From Ureaplasma urealyticum serovar 8 str. ATCC 27618 (GTDB lineage Bacteria > Bacillota_I > Bacilli_A > Mycoplasmatales > Mycoplasmoidaceae), in assembly GCF_000169535.1 (NCBI RefSeq), contig NZ_AAYN02000002.1, positions 310,001 through 374,000 on the forward strand: a stretch of 64,000 nt of DNA, in the 5' to 3' direction. How positions within the stretch are numbered: the stretch's first letter is position 1; each line of letters begins with the position of its first letter. Under the pieces are notes generated by a model. The model had not been told where the DNA came from. It did no database searches and worked only from the letters and a program-made list of their open reading frames with translations. Both the position numbers and the translations under genes were made by a program. Shown in pieces: positions 1 through 12,700 of this stretch.

Positions 1-998
1 TATTTAAACATGTTTTCAAACAAACTATTAATGTTGATTTAACTACTCCTTTTGTGCGTATGAGCTATGAGCAAGCAATAAATGATTATGGTAGTGATAA
101 ACCAGATTTACGTTTTGATTTAAAACTTAAAACATTAGATACATATTTTAAAACATCAAAATCGCAAATATTTCAAAAAGCTCTTTCAAACAACCAAAGC
201 ATTCGTGCAATTTTAGTACCTAATGTTAATTTAAATAAAAAGCAAATTCAAAGTCTTGAAAAATTTGCCAAAGATAAAGGTGCAAAAGGCTTAGCTTGAA
301 TAAGTATTGAAAATGAAAAAGTTATTGATGGATCATTATCATCAATAAAAGAAGATCATGTTATTTATCAAACAATTTTTAAAGATTATCATTTATCAAC
401 AGGTACAATTTTGTTAATTGCTGATGAATTTGATATTGCATCACAATCATTAGGTTTAGTTCGTGTTAATTTAGCTTCAATGCTTAATTTAAAAAAACCA
501 AATGATTTTAAATTTGTTTGAATAATTGATTGACCATTGTATGAATATGATGATGAAAATCAACGATTTGTTGCTGCTCACCACCCATTTACAATGCCAA
601 CACTAGAAACGTTAGATACTTTTGATATTGATCAAAAAAATGCTAAAGGACGTAGTTATGATATTGTGCTAAATGGTTATGAAGTAGGTGGTGGATCAGT
701 AAGAATTATTAATCAACAAATTCAACGACGTATGTTTAAATCAATCAACATGAGCGATGAGGAAGCTAATTTAAAATTTGGTTTTTTATTAAACGCTTTT
801 GAATATGGTGTACCTCCTCATTGTGGTATTGCTTTGGGATTAGATCGTTTAATAATGATTTTAATAAATAGCGAATATATTCGTGATGTTGTTGCGTTCC
901 CTAAAAATAATAATGGCGTTGATATGATGTTAGATGCCCCGGCTAGCATGAATGATGAAGATTTAAAAGAATTAGGTTTAATAATAAAAAATGATTAA
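1..998 (+). CDS. aspS: Aspartyl-tRNA synthetase, 5'-truncated by window edge
   Basis: Charges tRNA-Asp with aspartate in the cytoplasm. Only the C-terminal part is present; the first complete codon starts at base 3. The segment around 57-110 (MSYEQAINDYGSDKPDLRF) is typical of bacterial AspRS, and class II motif 3 (GIALGLDRL) is seen near 826-852. The reading frame runs through several TGA codons (for example at 298 and 520) read as Trp and stops at TAA 996-998. The stop overlaps the start of the next gene by 8 bases, so the two are probably translationally coupled. Confidence 0.95.
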
Positions 999-1827
999 CA
1001 AGAAAAAAATAATTAATCCAAATATTGCATATTTTGAACAAAACATTCCTAATTATCAAGAACATTTAGTAGTTTGAAATGATTTATATGATAAATTAAT
1101 TTTGTTAACCGATAAAATTATTGTTGATAAAAATAATAAAAGTATTTATCAACAAACTGATAAACAAACTTTAGATTTTAGTTTATGTTTATCTGGACTT
1201 TTATCTAAAACACTTGGTTTAAATCACAAATCATCTTCACTTTATTTAACAAGTGATGATGAATTAGCCCATCGTTTTAAAATCAAAGTTTTACACAATT
1301 ATTTTAATTTATATAATATCGAAGAATTTTATGCGTTTATGGATAATCAAATTCGTTTAGAAAATGCTAAAAATATTGCACGCTTAAGTTTAATTTATGA
1401 TTTAAAAAAACACGAAAATATTTTAAAAAATACAACAGATACTGATTTAGAAAATATTGATTTAGAATTTGCATTTATCAATTTTTTACGTGCCAAAATC
1501 TCAATTAATTTTGCTTATGCTTATGATATTTGCGAAACAATTTTATTATTACGAACAGGGCACGATTTACGTTTTTTAGAAAACGAACATTTTAGTAACC
1601 TTATTCCAGTTTTTGGCTTACAAGTAATTAAATATTTTAGTAATTGAAAAGAATTTTTAATTAATTATGTTATGGCTGTTGCATATCATAATTTAGATAT
1701 TAACAATCCTCAAAACGTTTTTTTAGCAACCCAAAAATTTATTGATCATCTTGATGAATTAATTGTAGATTATGGTTTAAACAAACGTGATCAATGAATT
1801 AAAAAAATTATTCCTTATGAGGAGTAG
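991..1827 (+). CDS. Hypothetical protein resembling DUF1266
   Basis: A 278-residue cytoplasmic protein with no signal peptide or membrane segment. The start ATG lies inside the end of aspS (8-base overlap), which supports it as the true start. The C-terminal third reads AYDICETILLLRTGHDLRF, then a block with NWKEFLINYVMAVAYH. This order (helix with Asp, a gap, then W-x-E-F and a Tyr/Ala helix) looks like the DUF1266 family as I remember it, whose function is unknown. The family match is by eye and needs a profile search. It is probably co-transcribed with aspS. Confidence 0.7.
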
Positions 1828-1879
1828 TTATAGTAAAATAAAAGTTATAAAGTTAAACTGTTAATAGAAAGGTAAATTT

Positions 1880-2377
1880 ATGGTTAAAAGTATTTGAGTT
1901 GCTGGTGGTTGTTTTTGAGGAATTCAAAAATACTTTGATAGTATTAAAGGTGTTAGACATACAATTGTAGGTTATAGTCAAGGTAATGTTATCAATCCAA
2001 GCTATGAACAAGTTTGCACTCAAACAACTAATCATACAGAAACTGTACAAGTTGATTATGATGATCGTTTTGTTAGTTTAACAAGTATTTTAGAACATCT
2101 TTATCAAATTATTGATCCTTTTAGTTTAAATAAACAAGGCGAAGATATTGGAAATCAATATCGTAGTGGTATCTATTATGTTGACCATGAAGATGCATTA
2201 ATCATCAAAAATTTCTTGTTACAAAAACAAAATCAAACATCAAAAAAAATTATGATTGAAGTGCATAAACTACATAATTTCAATATTGCTGAAGAATATC
2301 ATCAAAAATATTTAGATAAAAACCCTAATGGTTATTGCCATGTTAATTTATCATTAAGCAAAAAACGATTCAATTAA
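1880..2377 (+). CDS. msrA: Peptide methionine sulfoxide reductase MsrA
   Basis: Reduces methionine-S-sulfoxide in proteins and so repairs oxidative damage. The protein is 165 residues, normal for a stand-alone MsrA. The family signature GCFWG is at residues 10-14, with Cys11 as the nucleophile. Further family marks are the GYSQG block, the NPSYEQVC block, and GNQYRSGIYY in the middle. An AGAAAGG ribosome site lies about 8 bases before the ATG. The gene ends at a hairpin terminator and faces an opposing glutathione peroxidase / regulator pair, so this corner of the window is linked to oxidative stress. Confidence 0.95.
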
Positions 2378-2407
2378 AAAACTAGATGGAAAGCATCTAG
2401 TTTTTTA
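2376..2407 (+). terminator. Rho-independent terminator after msrA
   Basis: An 8-bp stem (ACTAGATG 2381-2388 with CATCTAGT 2394-2401) has a GAAAG loop, is preceded by an A run and is followed by a T run. It probably serves both msrA and the opposing gene that ends at 2405. Confidence 0.85.
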
Positions 2408-3004
2408 TCACTCTTCATCATCATTATCATGATGACAATTATATTTTTTTAATTTTTCAATAACATTATCTTTTAGAATGCTTACTAAAAACATTGCCAT
2501 ATCATGAACAGATTCTTTAGCACCATTTTTTAGTCATTGCATTCGAATATTACAAAAAAATCCTGTTAAATGATTAATTATATATTTATCAATCGAATTA
2601 TTTGACATATTACCAATCGCATAAAAACCATTTTCAGTTGTTAAATCAACAATTAAACCACTAAAGTTGTTTTTATCTAAAATTAAAAAATAATCTTTGA
2701 ATTCTAAACTAGTTTGTAATGAAGCTTCATAAAACTTAATAAAGCCATGTTCATCAAATTTTTTATTAACTTTAGCATTTATTAACTTATTTTTAACATT
2801 TCAATTATAAATGTTTTTAATAAAGTAAGTAATAATAGATATTTTGTTATCAAAATTACGATAGTATGATGGACGCGAGATATTTGCTACTTCAATAATT
2901 TCTGAAATTTTAATCTTATCAAAAGCATTAGTTTTTAGTAAATTAAACAAAGCATCAACAATTTTTAATTTAACTTTAGAAATTTTAAGCGTTCGTGTAG
3001 ACAT
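2405..3004 (-). CDS. TetR-like transcriptional regulator
   Basis: A 199-residue protein with an N-terminal helix-turn-helix of TetR type. Residues 10-50 read as a helix (IVDALFNLLKTNAFDKI), then ISEIIEVANISRPSYYRNFDNK, where the SRPSYYRNF stretch matches the S-x-x-x-F/Y-Y-x-x-F recognition helix of the family. The rest is a helical ligand domain without recognisable sequence and ends in an acidic tail. It starts 7 bases downstream of the glutathione peroxidase stop on the same strand, so the two form an operon. Ligand and targets are unknown. Dedicated regulators are scarce in mollicutes. Confidence 0.75.
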
Positions 3005-3011
3005 TAATTTT

Positions 3012-3485
3012 TTATAAGTTATTTTTGATGAATTCTTCTAAATCATTTGGTTCGCATTTTGATTCAAAACGACCAATAACCTCATCGTTTTTAACGAAAA
3101 ATTTTTCAAAATTTCATTTCACTGCTTTTGCTTTTGGACTTCATGGATATTCAGTAATTAATTGTTTATACAAAGGAGAAATGTTTGAACCAATAACATT
3201 GGTTAAATACATTATTGGAAAACTTACATTATATTTTGTTGTACAAAATTCTTTTATTTTATTATTATCATCAAACTCTTGAAACATAAATTGACGACAA
3301 GGAAAAGCGATGATAACAAAACCTTTGTTTTTATATTTTTGGTATAAATACTCTAATTGTTCATATTGTTTAGCATACCCACATTTACTTGCTACGTTAA
3401 CAATTAAGACTAGTTTGTTTTTAATTTTTGATCAATCAAATAGTTTTTTGTCGATATCTAATACTGGATAATCACTTAATTTCAT
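3012..3485 (-). CDS. Glutathione peroxidase family thiol peroxidase
   Basis: Reduces hydroperoxides. The protein is 157 residues, the usual bacterial length. The family motif NVASKCGY is at residues 30-37, with Cys35 at the catalytic (peroxidatic) position. FPCRQF is at 61-66, supplying Gln65, and WNFEKF is at 124-129, supplying Trp124 and Asn125, so the catalytic tetrad is intact. The start is backed by an AGAGAGG ribosome site just upstream. Bacterial non-selenium members often use thioredoxin rather than glutathione as reductant; which one applies here cannot be read from the sequence. It is the first gene of a two-gene operon with the TetR-like regulator. Confidence 0.92.
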
Positions 3486-3625
3486 ATTCAACCTCTCTAT
3501 GCTTTTTTAATGTTAAAGCATTAAAATTATACTCTAAATTATTAATTAGATTTTTAGATATTAAAACCAATAATATTACATATTATTGAGATTAAATAAT
3601 AATTTTTTATGATATTTGTATTATT

Positions 3626-3634
3626 TGCTACAAT
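3626..3634 (+). promoter_or_regulatory. Probable extended -10 promoter of first giant gene
   Basis: TGCTACAAT fits TG-n-TAnnAT. No good -35 box is seen. Transcription would begin near 3641, giving a leader of about 93 nt that includes the conserved element at 3681-3701. Confidence 0.45.
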
Positions 3635-3680
3635 ATATAAACAATAAACCAACTAGTATAAAAATGGTTGTATTGTTTCT

Positions 3681-3701
3681 GTTTTTATAAATGTCCACCT
3701 T
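3681..3701 (+). promoter_or_regulatory. Conserved leader element shared by both giant genes (copy 1)
   Basis: A 21-nt block beginning GTTTTTATAAATGTCCA differs by one base from 13941-13961 upstream of the paralogous gene, although the surrounding leader is unrelated. It lies 33 bases before the start codon. Its function is unknown: a regulatory RNA element, a protein site and a recombination site are all possible. Confidence 0.55.
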
Positions 3702-3733
3702 CAACATTCAAAATGTAAAAAGGAAAAAATAAT

Positions 3734-6700
3734 ATGGATAAGAAAAATAAAAAAATTTTAGGTATTAGTATGGCTTCAATTATTGCAACAATTGCAATTA
3801 TTGCGCCAGCTACTTATTTTGGTTTACAAAAAAGTGACCAACTTAAAAAAGATCCAAAATTAGATTATAATCAAGCTAAGCTTAAGGGTTTAGATGATAA
3901 TATTATCGTTGACCCAAACCCAAGTAATAATGAAAATTATTTACCTCCACTTGATTTTAGTAAAGTATGTATTAAACCACAAACAAAAATTAATTATTTA
4001 GCGATTGGTGATTCAATTACAGCTGGTTTTAATTCAGAATTAGGTTGAGAAGCGCCTGGTCGTTATGATCTAGCCACTAATAAAATTAGTGGATTAAGCT
4101 TTCCTTCATTTATTGCACAATACATTAATAAAGTTGAACCTAATCGTTTAGCATCTTATGAAAATCTAGGTTTAACAGGATCAAGAGCAATTGATTGATT
4201 ATATTTATTAGGTGTTGCAGATGCTAATTATTTTAAGGATCAGCAATACAAATTTTTTGATTTTTCTAAAAAAATGGATAATCAGGAAAACAATCCATTT
4301 AAACATCGATTAAAGAAATTTTTTAATGATTTTGGATATCGTAATGATAAAAAATTAACTAATAATGAACAAGTATTAAAAAGCGATTTTACTGAATTTT
4401 ACAATAGTTTAAGAAGTGCTAATTTAATGACTATTTCATTAGGGGCCAATGATTTTTTAGCGTATTTAGATATTAATAAGTTGATTGATTTAGCTAATTC
4501 TACACAAAATGATTTAGTTAATAAAGCAAATGAATATAAAAATTATTTAAAAACAATTGCTCAAAAAATTCAAAATGACTTAAAAAAATTAATTAGTGCA
4601 ATCAAAAAAGTTAATCCTAACATTTCGATTTCATTAATTGGTTATCCAACACCTCTTTTACGTTTAAATGATGTACTAAATCAACTTTTTAAATTACCAA
4701 ATAATCAAAGTTTGGTAAATGATGTTATGGACATTTTAAATAATGCAATTAAAAACGTTGCTGATTTAAAAAACAATGTTAATTATATTGACCCTTTTGA
4801 TGAAAATGATTGAAAAGCAAATAGTGATAAATTCACTAGAGCAATTTTTGATATTCATCCAACTGAACTTGGTTATAAAAGAATGGCTCAAGATATTTTT
4901 TTAAAAATGTCTTTAGGTCAAAACTATGCTCAAAACAAAACGCCTTTGATCGCTAATGCTATTTATGAAGCATGAGATGAAGATTATTTTAATAAAGATA
5001 GTGATAGTTTTAAACAACAAATTGGTTTTGCTAACAACACAAACCAAGATTTAGTTAATAAAGTTTTAGGTACTTCTAAAGGTGCTTTATTTTGAGTAAA
5101 AACTACTCTTGAAAATGATAAACAATTACGAGATCAATTTTTAAACTTCAAAAATACTTCAACAATTGTTAAGGATTGATTATTTGCAAATAAACGTTCA
5201 TTTAATAGTTTTGTCAATTTTATTAGTCAAAATTTAGTTAATTTAGGTTTAGATAAAAATGGAGCAATTGCTCAATTTTTAGCAAATATTGATGAGAATG
5301 GTTTAAATAACTTATATAAATTAGCACAAGCTTTTGTACAAACTACTTATTTAGATCGTGTAATTAGTGGAATTCAAAATGATTTTGACAATTTAGATTT
5401 AGATAAAAATAACATTAAAGGTACACAAAAAATTAGTACTACTTTATTGTTAGATGTTTTTAAAAAACATGTTATTAATGACCAAAATCTATTTGAGTTA
5501 CTTAATGGATTGTTTAAATCTGATTTTTTTGTAGATAATCAATTAGAAATTAAAAAAATAGTTAAGGCCCTATTGAGTGATTTAATTGGTTCACAAAAAT
5601 TATTAGATATGGTTTTTGGTAATAATGCTAGCAATAATTTAAATGGTGATACAGAGTTTTTAAAAAATATTTTAATAATTCAACAAAAATTAGTAAAAAC
5701 AAAATCATTAGAAAAAATTATTGATGTTTTTGTTGATGCTTTATTTGATAGTAATCAAAATTATTTATCACAAGGTCCATTGTCAAATGTTTTAGCAAAA
5801 ATTGTAAGTGCTAATAAGAATGTATTAAGTGAAAGATTAACAACTTTATTTGATGATTTATTAAAAGATGAAACAACATTAAGTGCAGTTTATAGTTTAA
5901 CTACACAAATTTTAAATGAACAAATTCCAGATTTTGCCAAAACTGAAAATGGTGCGCAAATAATTAAAAAAATCATTAGTTATGGATCAAATGTTAGTCT
6001 AATTAATTTAATAAAAAATAATACAATTGATTTATTAACTAATCCAAAGACTTTTTTAGGAATTTTTGATCAAAATAAACCATCAATTCTAAGTATTATG
6101 CAACAAAGTATTGATGTTAATTCAAAACCATTTTTAAATAATGTTATTGATTTATTAACATCAAATAAAATTAATATTGATGATTGAAAATTATTAATGC
6201 AAGCCATTTTAAATTCACCATCAATTACTAATATTTTAAATAATGGACTAGCTGGAATAAGTGATTTAAATCAAAAAATTAGTTCAAAAGTAGATTTTAT
6301 TAAATTAATTAAAAACTTAGCTTTTGTTTTAGATGAAAAAAATCTAGATGATACTCATAAACAACAAATTAAAAATACATTAAAAACCATTGTTGATGAA
6401 TTATTTGAAAATCCAAATTTAAAAAATTTATTAGATAGTTTTGAAGACTTTTTAGCTAATAAAATAGGGGATTTACTAATTTCGTCAAAATCTCAAATTA
6501 TTAGTACTAAAGGTGAACAAATTTGAAAGGTTATTAAAACATTAATTAATAAAACAATTAATGGTGAACAAATTAAGAATTTATTAATCACTTTTATTAA
6601 TAATTTTATTGATCAACCAAAACAATATCAAGACTTTAATACATTTACTGAGCTATTAAGTGTAATTTTAAAAACAAATGATCAACAAATTCAAACAAGT

Positions 6701-9700
6701 ATTGATGCTATAGTTAAATCAGTGTTTGCTGATGAATCAACTAATAGTTTAATTAGTGAATTGATTGTTGATTTAATGCAACAATATTTATTTAAAAATA
6801 ATGTTAGTGCTAATGATTCACAAAAACTAACAACTTTTATTAAAAATGTTTTACCATCAATTGCTGATTTAACATTATATAAGCAAGTACGAAGATCATT
6901 ATTTACATTTTTAAAAGAGAATTTAGTAACAATTATTAATGATCCTAATAAATGACAAACGTTTGTTAATAAAGGAATTAACAAAATTTTAGTTGATAGT
7001 TTACCTCAATTATTAACAATTGTTGAATTAATTGAAAATGATCAAATTAAAGATCAAGATGTTATAGATGTAATTAAAATATTAATTGATAATTTAGACT
7101 TTAATAAGTTATTGACTAATTCAAATAATCAATCAACAACACTTGAAATTGATGCTAAATACTTAATCTTTAAATTAATTAAGAATTTTGCTAATTCACG
7201 TATTTTTAAAGTTGAAAATCCAAAACTTGAAGTTTATAAAACAAAACTAAAAACGATTTTAGAAACAAGTATTAATAATGTTTTTAGTAATACTAATTTA
7301 AATGAATTCTTTAATGATGGTTTAGCCAAACTGCTAAGTTCTTTAGATATTTTTGCACAATTAAATTTAACAGATGAACAAAGAAATAATTTTGCAAAAA
7401 CAATTATTAAAACATTTAAAGAAAATAGTACATTTAAAACATTATTAATTTCAATCACTAAAAATTTAGTTGATAACGTAGATGAATATGTAAACGCTAA
7501 TGATTTAGAAAGTATTATTAGTTTAGTAATTAAACAAAATCAACAACAACTAAAAAAAGTATTTGATGAAATTTTATTAGTAGTTTTAAAAGACGAACAA
7601 TGACAAGATTTAATTTTACGTCTTTTAGTCAAAGTTATTAATCCATCTAAAAATTATGAAGACATTAGTTCTAGTTCAATTAATAAATTAAAAACATTTA
7701 TGACAAAATTTGCTGATGGATTTAGCAAATTAGATATTTATAAACAAATTAAAGACGCTTTATTTAATGTTTTAAGTGATCCTCAAAAAACTAAAAAATT
7801 ATTATCTAATGATCAACAAGAATTAAAATCAATTATTTTAGAAGCATTCAATATTAATACGCCACAAAACGCTTTAAAATTAATTAAGATTTTTGATATT
7901 GATTCAATTAGTTCAAGAGATTATGCTGATGTTATTGAAATTATTTTATTTGAAATTGGTATTCAAACAAATATCAAAAATAACAATACAACTTCATCAA
8001 ATAATCAATCACATAACAATGATTTCATTTTCCAAGTCATTAAATTAGCTTTAAACGATGGTATTGATCAAAAACATTTAACAAAGCTAAAAGAAATTAT
8101 TAATTTTGTTTTAAATGACATTGAAAAAATTTATGAAAGTGATAATTTTATTCGCACTCAACTAAATAAATTTGCTAATTCACTAGTTAATTCAATCATT
8201 AAATTATTGCCAAAGACACAATCATTAGAAAATGAATACAATGAATTTTTCACAACAATTTTAAATGATCGTATTTTTTTAAATAGTGTTAAGGATTTAT
8301 TATCAATTATTATTAATAAAGTTATTGATCATAAAGACCAATACAAAAACGCTAATTCACTTGGCGAACTAGTACAATTATTTGCTCAAAATAAAGAAAG
8401 TGATTTAAAAACTAAATTTAAAGTTTTATTAGAATCTGTTTTAAAAAATGAAACGATCGTTAATAAATTTGGTTCATTGTTAATTAAATCATTTAAATTA
8501 GAATTAAATGTACCAATTACAAATGATCAAAATGAACAAAATAGTATTAGTTTCATTGCAAAATTATTAAAAAATCTAACGAATTTATCAATTTATAATA
8601 AACTAGTAGATAACTTTTTTGTTTTTGTAAAATCAAATATCAAAAATTTAATTGATGCTAAACCTTTTGATTCATCAAAGGTTAGTAATGAATTAATTAA
8701 TTTCACTTCACCGAAAGCAAAAGATTATGCAACTCTAATAGAATTATTTGGTATTGAAGAAATTAGTGCTGATGAATGAAAAGCCTTCATAGGATTTATA
8801 ATAGATTACACGCCTTTTAATCAACTATTTAATTCAAAACCTACTACACCTTTTCAATCATCATCAACAAATACATCTTTTGATTCATCAAAAATAACAA
8901 CTGAAGTTTTTGAATTTATTAAAGCATTTGTTAGTTCAAAAGTGATTAATGATTCAACTAATACTACTAAAGCTCAAACAAATGCAAATAAATTTAAAGA
9001 TGTAATTGAATTTTTATTTGATAAATTATTAACATCAAATAATACAAAGAACTTTATTATTAATTTAGTTATTAAACAAGATGCTATTAGTAGTTTTTTA
9101 AAATCAATTAATATTGATGAACAAAAAGCAATTAAAATTTCACACGCAATTATTAATGCGATTGGTGAAGATAAAAATTTACAAACGATTTTTAACGCAT
9201 TAATTGAACCATTAGTACTTCAACCACAAAAATTTGCTAATACAACTAATTTAGCTGAATTAATTGCTAAACTAATTCAAGAAAGTGAATCAAACCTTAA
9301 ACCTGCTGTTATTAGTATTATTAAGAACTTGCTAAAAAATAATGAAATTCAAGAATTTGTTTTACAAGTTGTTATTCCAAAAATCAATCAAAACAAAACA
9401 TACAACGATCTTTCACAACAAGCAATTAGTAGTTTTAAAAATTTATTAACTAAATTAGCAAATCATTTAGATAATGTTAGTGTCTTTAATGATTTATTAA
9501 CTAATTTATTTACAAAATTAAAACACCAAAATAGCATTAATCAATTGTTAACAACAAATTTAGATGCAATGCTAAATTTAGTTAAAGAATTATTTAACTT
9601 AAATGAAAATACATTAGCAAAAGTAATTGATATTTTAGAAATTGATGATATTAGTGCTCAAGAGTTTGTTGATGTTATTAATGCTTTCGTTAATCAGATT

Positions 9701-12700
9701 GAAATTAGTTTTGAAAAAAATCAAACAACAACAAATACTAATAGTGAATCAATTAATCGCTATTGAAAATACGCTAGTGCTTTAATTAAACATAACTGAT
9801 CATCAAAAGCAAAAACAAAATTCAAATCAATTATTTCATTATTTATTGAACAAAATTTAAATAGTAATCAAGAGAGTTTTTGAACTAAACTAGTACAAAC
9901 AATTGGTACTAAAGTATCAAATATAATTGTTGAAAAAATTAGTAATTTAAGTAGTCAAAAAACAAGTTATGAAACTTTAATTAAAAACTTACTAAATAAT
10001 GCTAATTTTAAAAATGCAATTAAAAATTTCATTGTTGAAGGATCATCTAAAATTATTGATAATTTAGATCAACTAAAAGATGCAACTAGTTTTGGCGATC
10101 TTGTTCAAAAATTAATAACAACAAATGATACTTGACTTAAAAGTGAAATAAAAAAAGTTTTAAGTGTAATTTTAAAAGAAGCTAATTTAACAAACGAATT
10201 AGCACAAGTTTTAATTAATTCATATACAAGTTATTTTGAAATTACTAATTTAGGCGAAGAACAACAAAGTAAATTAAAAAATGTTTTAACAAAAGTTATA
10301 ACAAATGTTTCTGATTTAAAATTTGTTGATAACTTAACTACTCAATTAATTAAATTCTTAAAAGAAAATGCTAAGGCATTAATTGATAATCCACTAAATA
10401 ATCAACAAGCATTAAATAAATTTATTAATGAAAATATTGCAAATGAAGATGCTTTAATTAACTTATTAGAAATTTTTGATAATACTAATATAAGTGTTGA
10501 AGAATGAAATGAATTCACACAAATTTTAATTGATTATTTACCATTAAATAAAATTTTAGATATTACTAAACGTATTAATCAACAAAATAATCAAACTGCA
10601 TTAAGTGTAAATCAACAAATTACCAATGTGTTTGTTTTCATTAAAAAATTATTAAATTCAACACATTTAAATAATGTTAAAAATAAATTTGATGATGTTA
10701 TTAAAAATGCAATTAGTAATTTATTAAAAAACAATAATTTTAAGAATTTTATTGCAACTCAATTAACAAACACTTTATTTAGTAATACTAATTTGATAAA
10801 TACTTTAGGCATTGTTGATACAAAAACAACTTTAATTGATCCAATTATTAATCAATTAATTTCAAGTGAAGAATTATCTAATATTATTCAAACTTTAATT
10901 ACATCAATTTTTGAACAAAAAGATCAACTAAAAACACTAGATTCATCAAATGAGTTTTTTACTAAATTAATTAGTTTAAATACCGAAAAATTAAAACCAA
11001 ATCTTAAAAAGATTATTCAAAACACGCTAAAACAAGACAACGTTCAAGAACTATTAGTTCGTGTCATCTTTAAACAAATTACACCAAATAAAATTTATGT
11101 AAGTATTAAAGAAGAAAGTAAGCATAATTTAAAATCTTTAATTAGTAAGTTTGCGAACCGTTTGGAAGAATTTAGTTCATATAATGAAATTGTTAATAAT
11201 TTATTTACTTCTTTATCAAATAAAGATAATTGAACAAAACTATTTAGTAACAATAATAATGATTTAATTGCTTTTGCTAAAACAATTTTTGATTATACAA
11301 ACCCACAAAAAATTATTAATTTAATTGATGTTTTAAAAATCACTTCAATCAATGATACTGATTATATTCAAGCCTTTAAAACTCTTTTAGATGAAGTTGA
11401 TTTTAGTTACTTTATTAATAAAAAACATCAAACAAATGAATCTAATGCTAATAGCCAAAATAAATTAAATATTAATGATTACTATAAGTATGTTAAAGCA
11501 TTATTTAATCATGAATTAGATGAAACTTCAAAAATAAAATTAAAAAACATTATTAAAGAATTAACAACAAAAGTTTTAAGTGATCAAGGAACAGGATTCA
11601 TTAATAATTTAGCAAATGCATTAAGTGAGAAAATAAGTAATTTAATTACTAAAGCAATTCCTCAATTACAATCACACCAAGATGCTTATAAAAATTTAGT
11701 TAAAAAAATCTTTACGAATCAAACATTATTTAATGAAGTTAAAGAATTAATAGTGTGAGTTTTTAATGATTTTATTGATCAAAAAAATACATATAAATCA
11801 ATCAAAACTTTTGGTGCATTATTTGAAAAATTCATTCAAACTCACGAGCAAGAAATTCAAAATAAATTAATTGCTACTTTTAAAAAGATTTTTAGTAAAA
11901 AAAACAATTTAATTGATGAAATTTCAACAACATTTATAGATTCAGTTAAAACATACTTTAATATTACTAATCTAACAAACGGAGATAATGATAAAATCAA
12001 ACAATTTATTAAATTTGTCTTTAATAATATTTTTGAATTAGAATACGTTAAAAATAGTGTTAATAAACTAATTACAACACTAAAAGATAATGTAAAAAAT
12101 CTAGTTGATAACAATAGTGATATCAATACAATCATGCAAACAAATGTTGTTTCATTTATTAGTTCACCTACTGAAGTCGCTAAATTATTTCAAATTATTA
12201 AATTAGATACAAATAATACGATTTTAAATTTCTTAAAAGTTATTCTTGAAAAACTACCAACTACTGCTTATCAAAAAATGTTTGGTACTAAGATTGTGTT
12301 ACAAGATCAGACTGCAACAGTAACAACTAACAAACAAGAACACCAAGCAATTGAATACATTAAAGCTATTTTAAATTCATCTTATTTAAACGATAATGCT
12401 GTTTTAACAAAAACAAAAACCATTATTAAAGATCTATTAACATCATTTAGTAAATCAACTGAACTAACTTCATATTTAAGCGAATTAATTGCTAATAGTT
12501 TTGCTCAAAAATTAAGTGATGTAACAAAAATTAATTTAGAAAATTCAAAAAAATTCTTAGTTGGTTCATATAAATTTATTGTTAATGACACAAAATTTGT
12601 AGAAATTATTAATAATTTAATTGACAATTTATTAACTCAAAAAAGTCAATATCTTGACAAATTGATATCATCTCCACTTGATGTTATAAATGAATTAATT

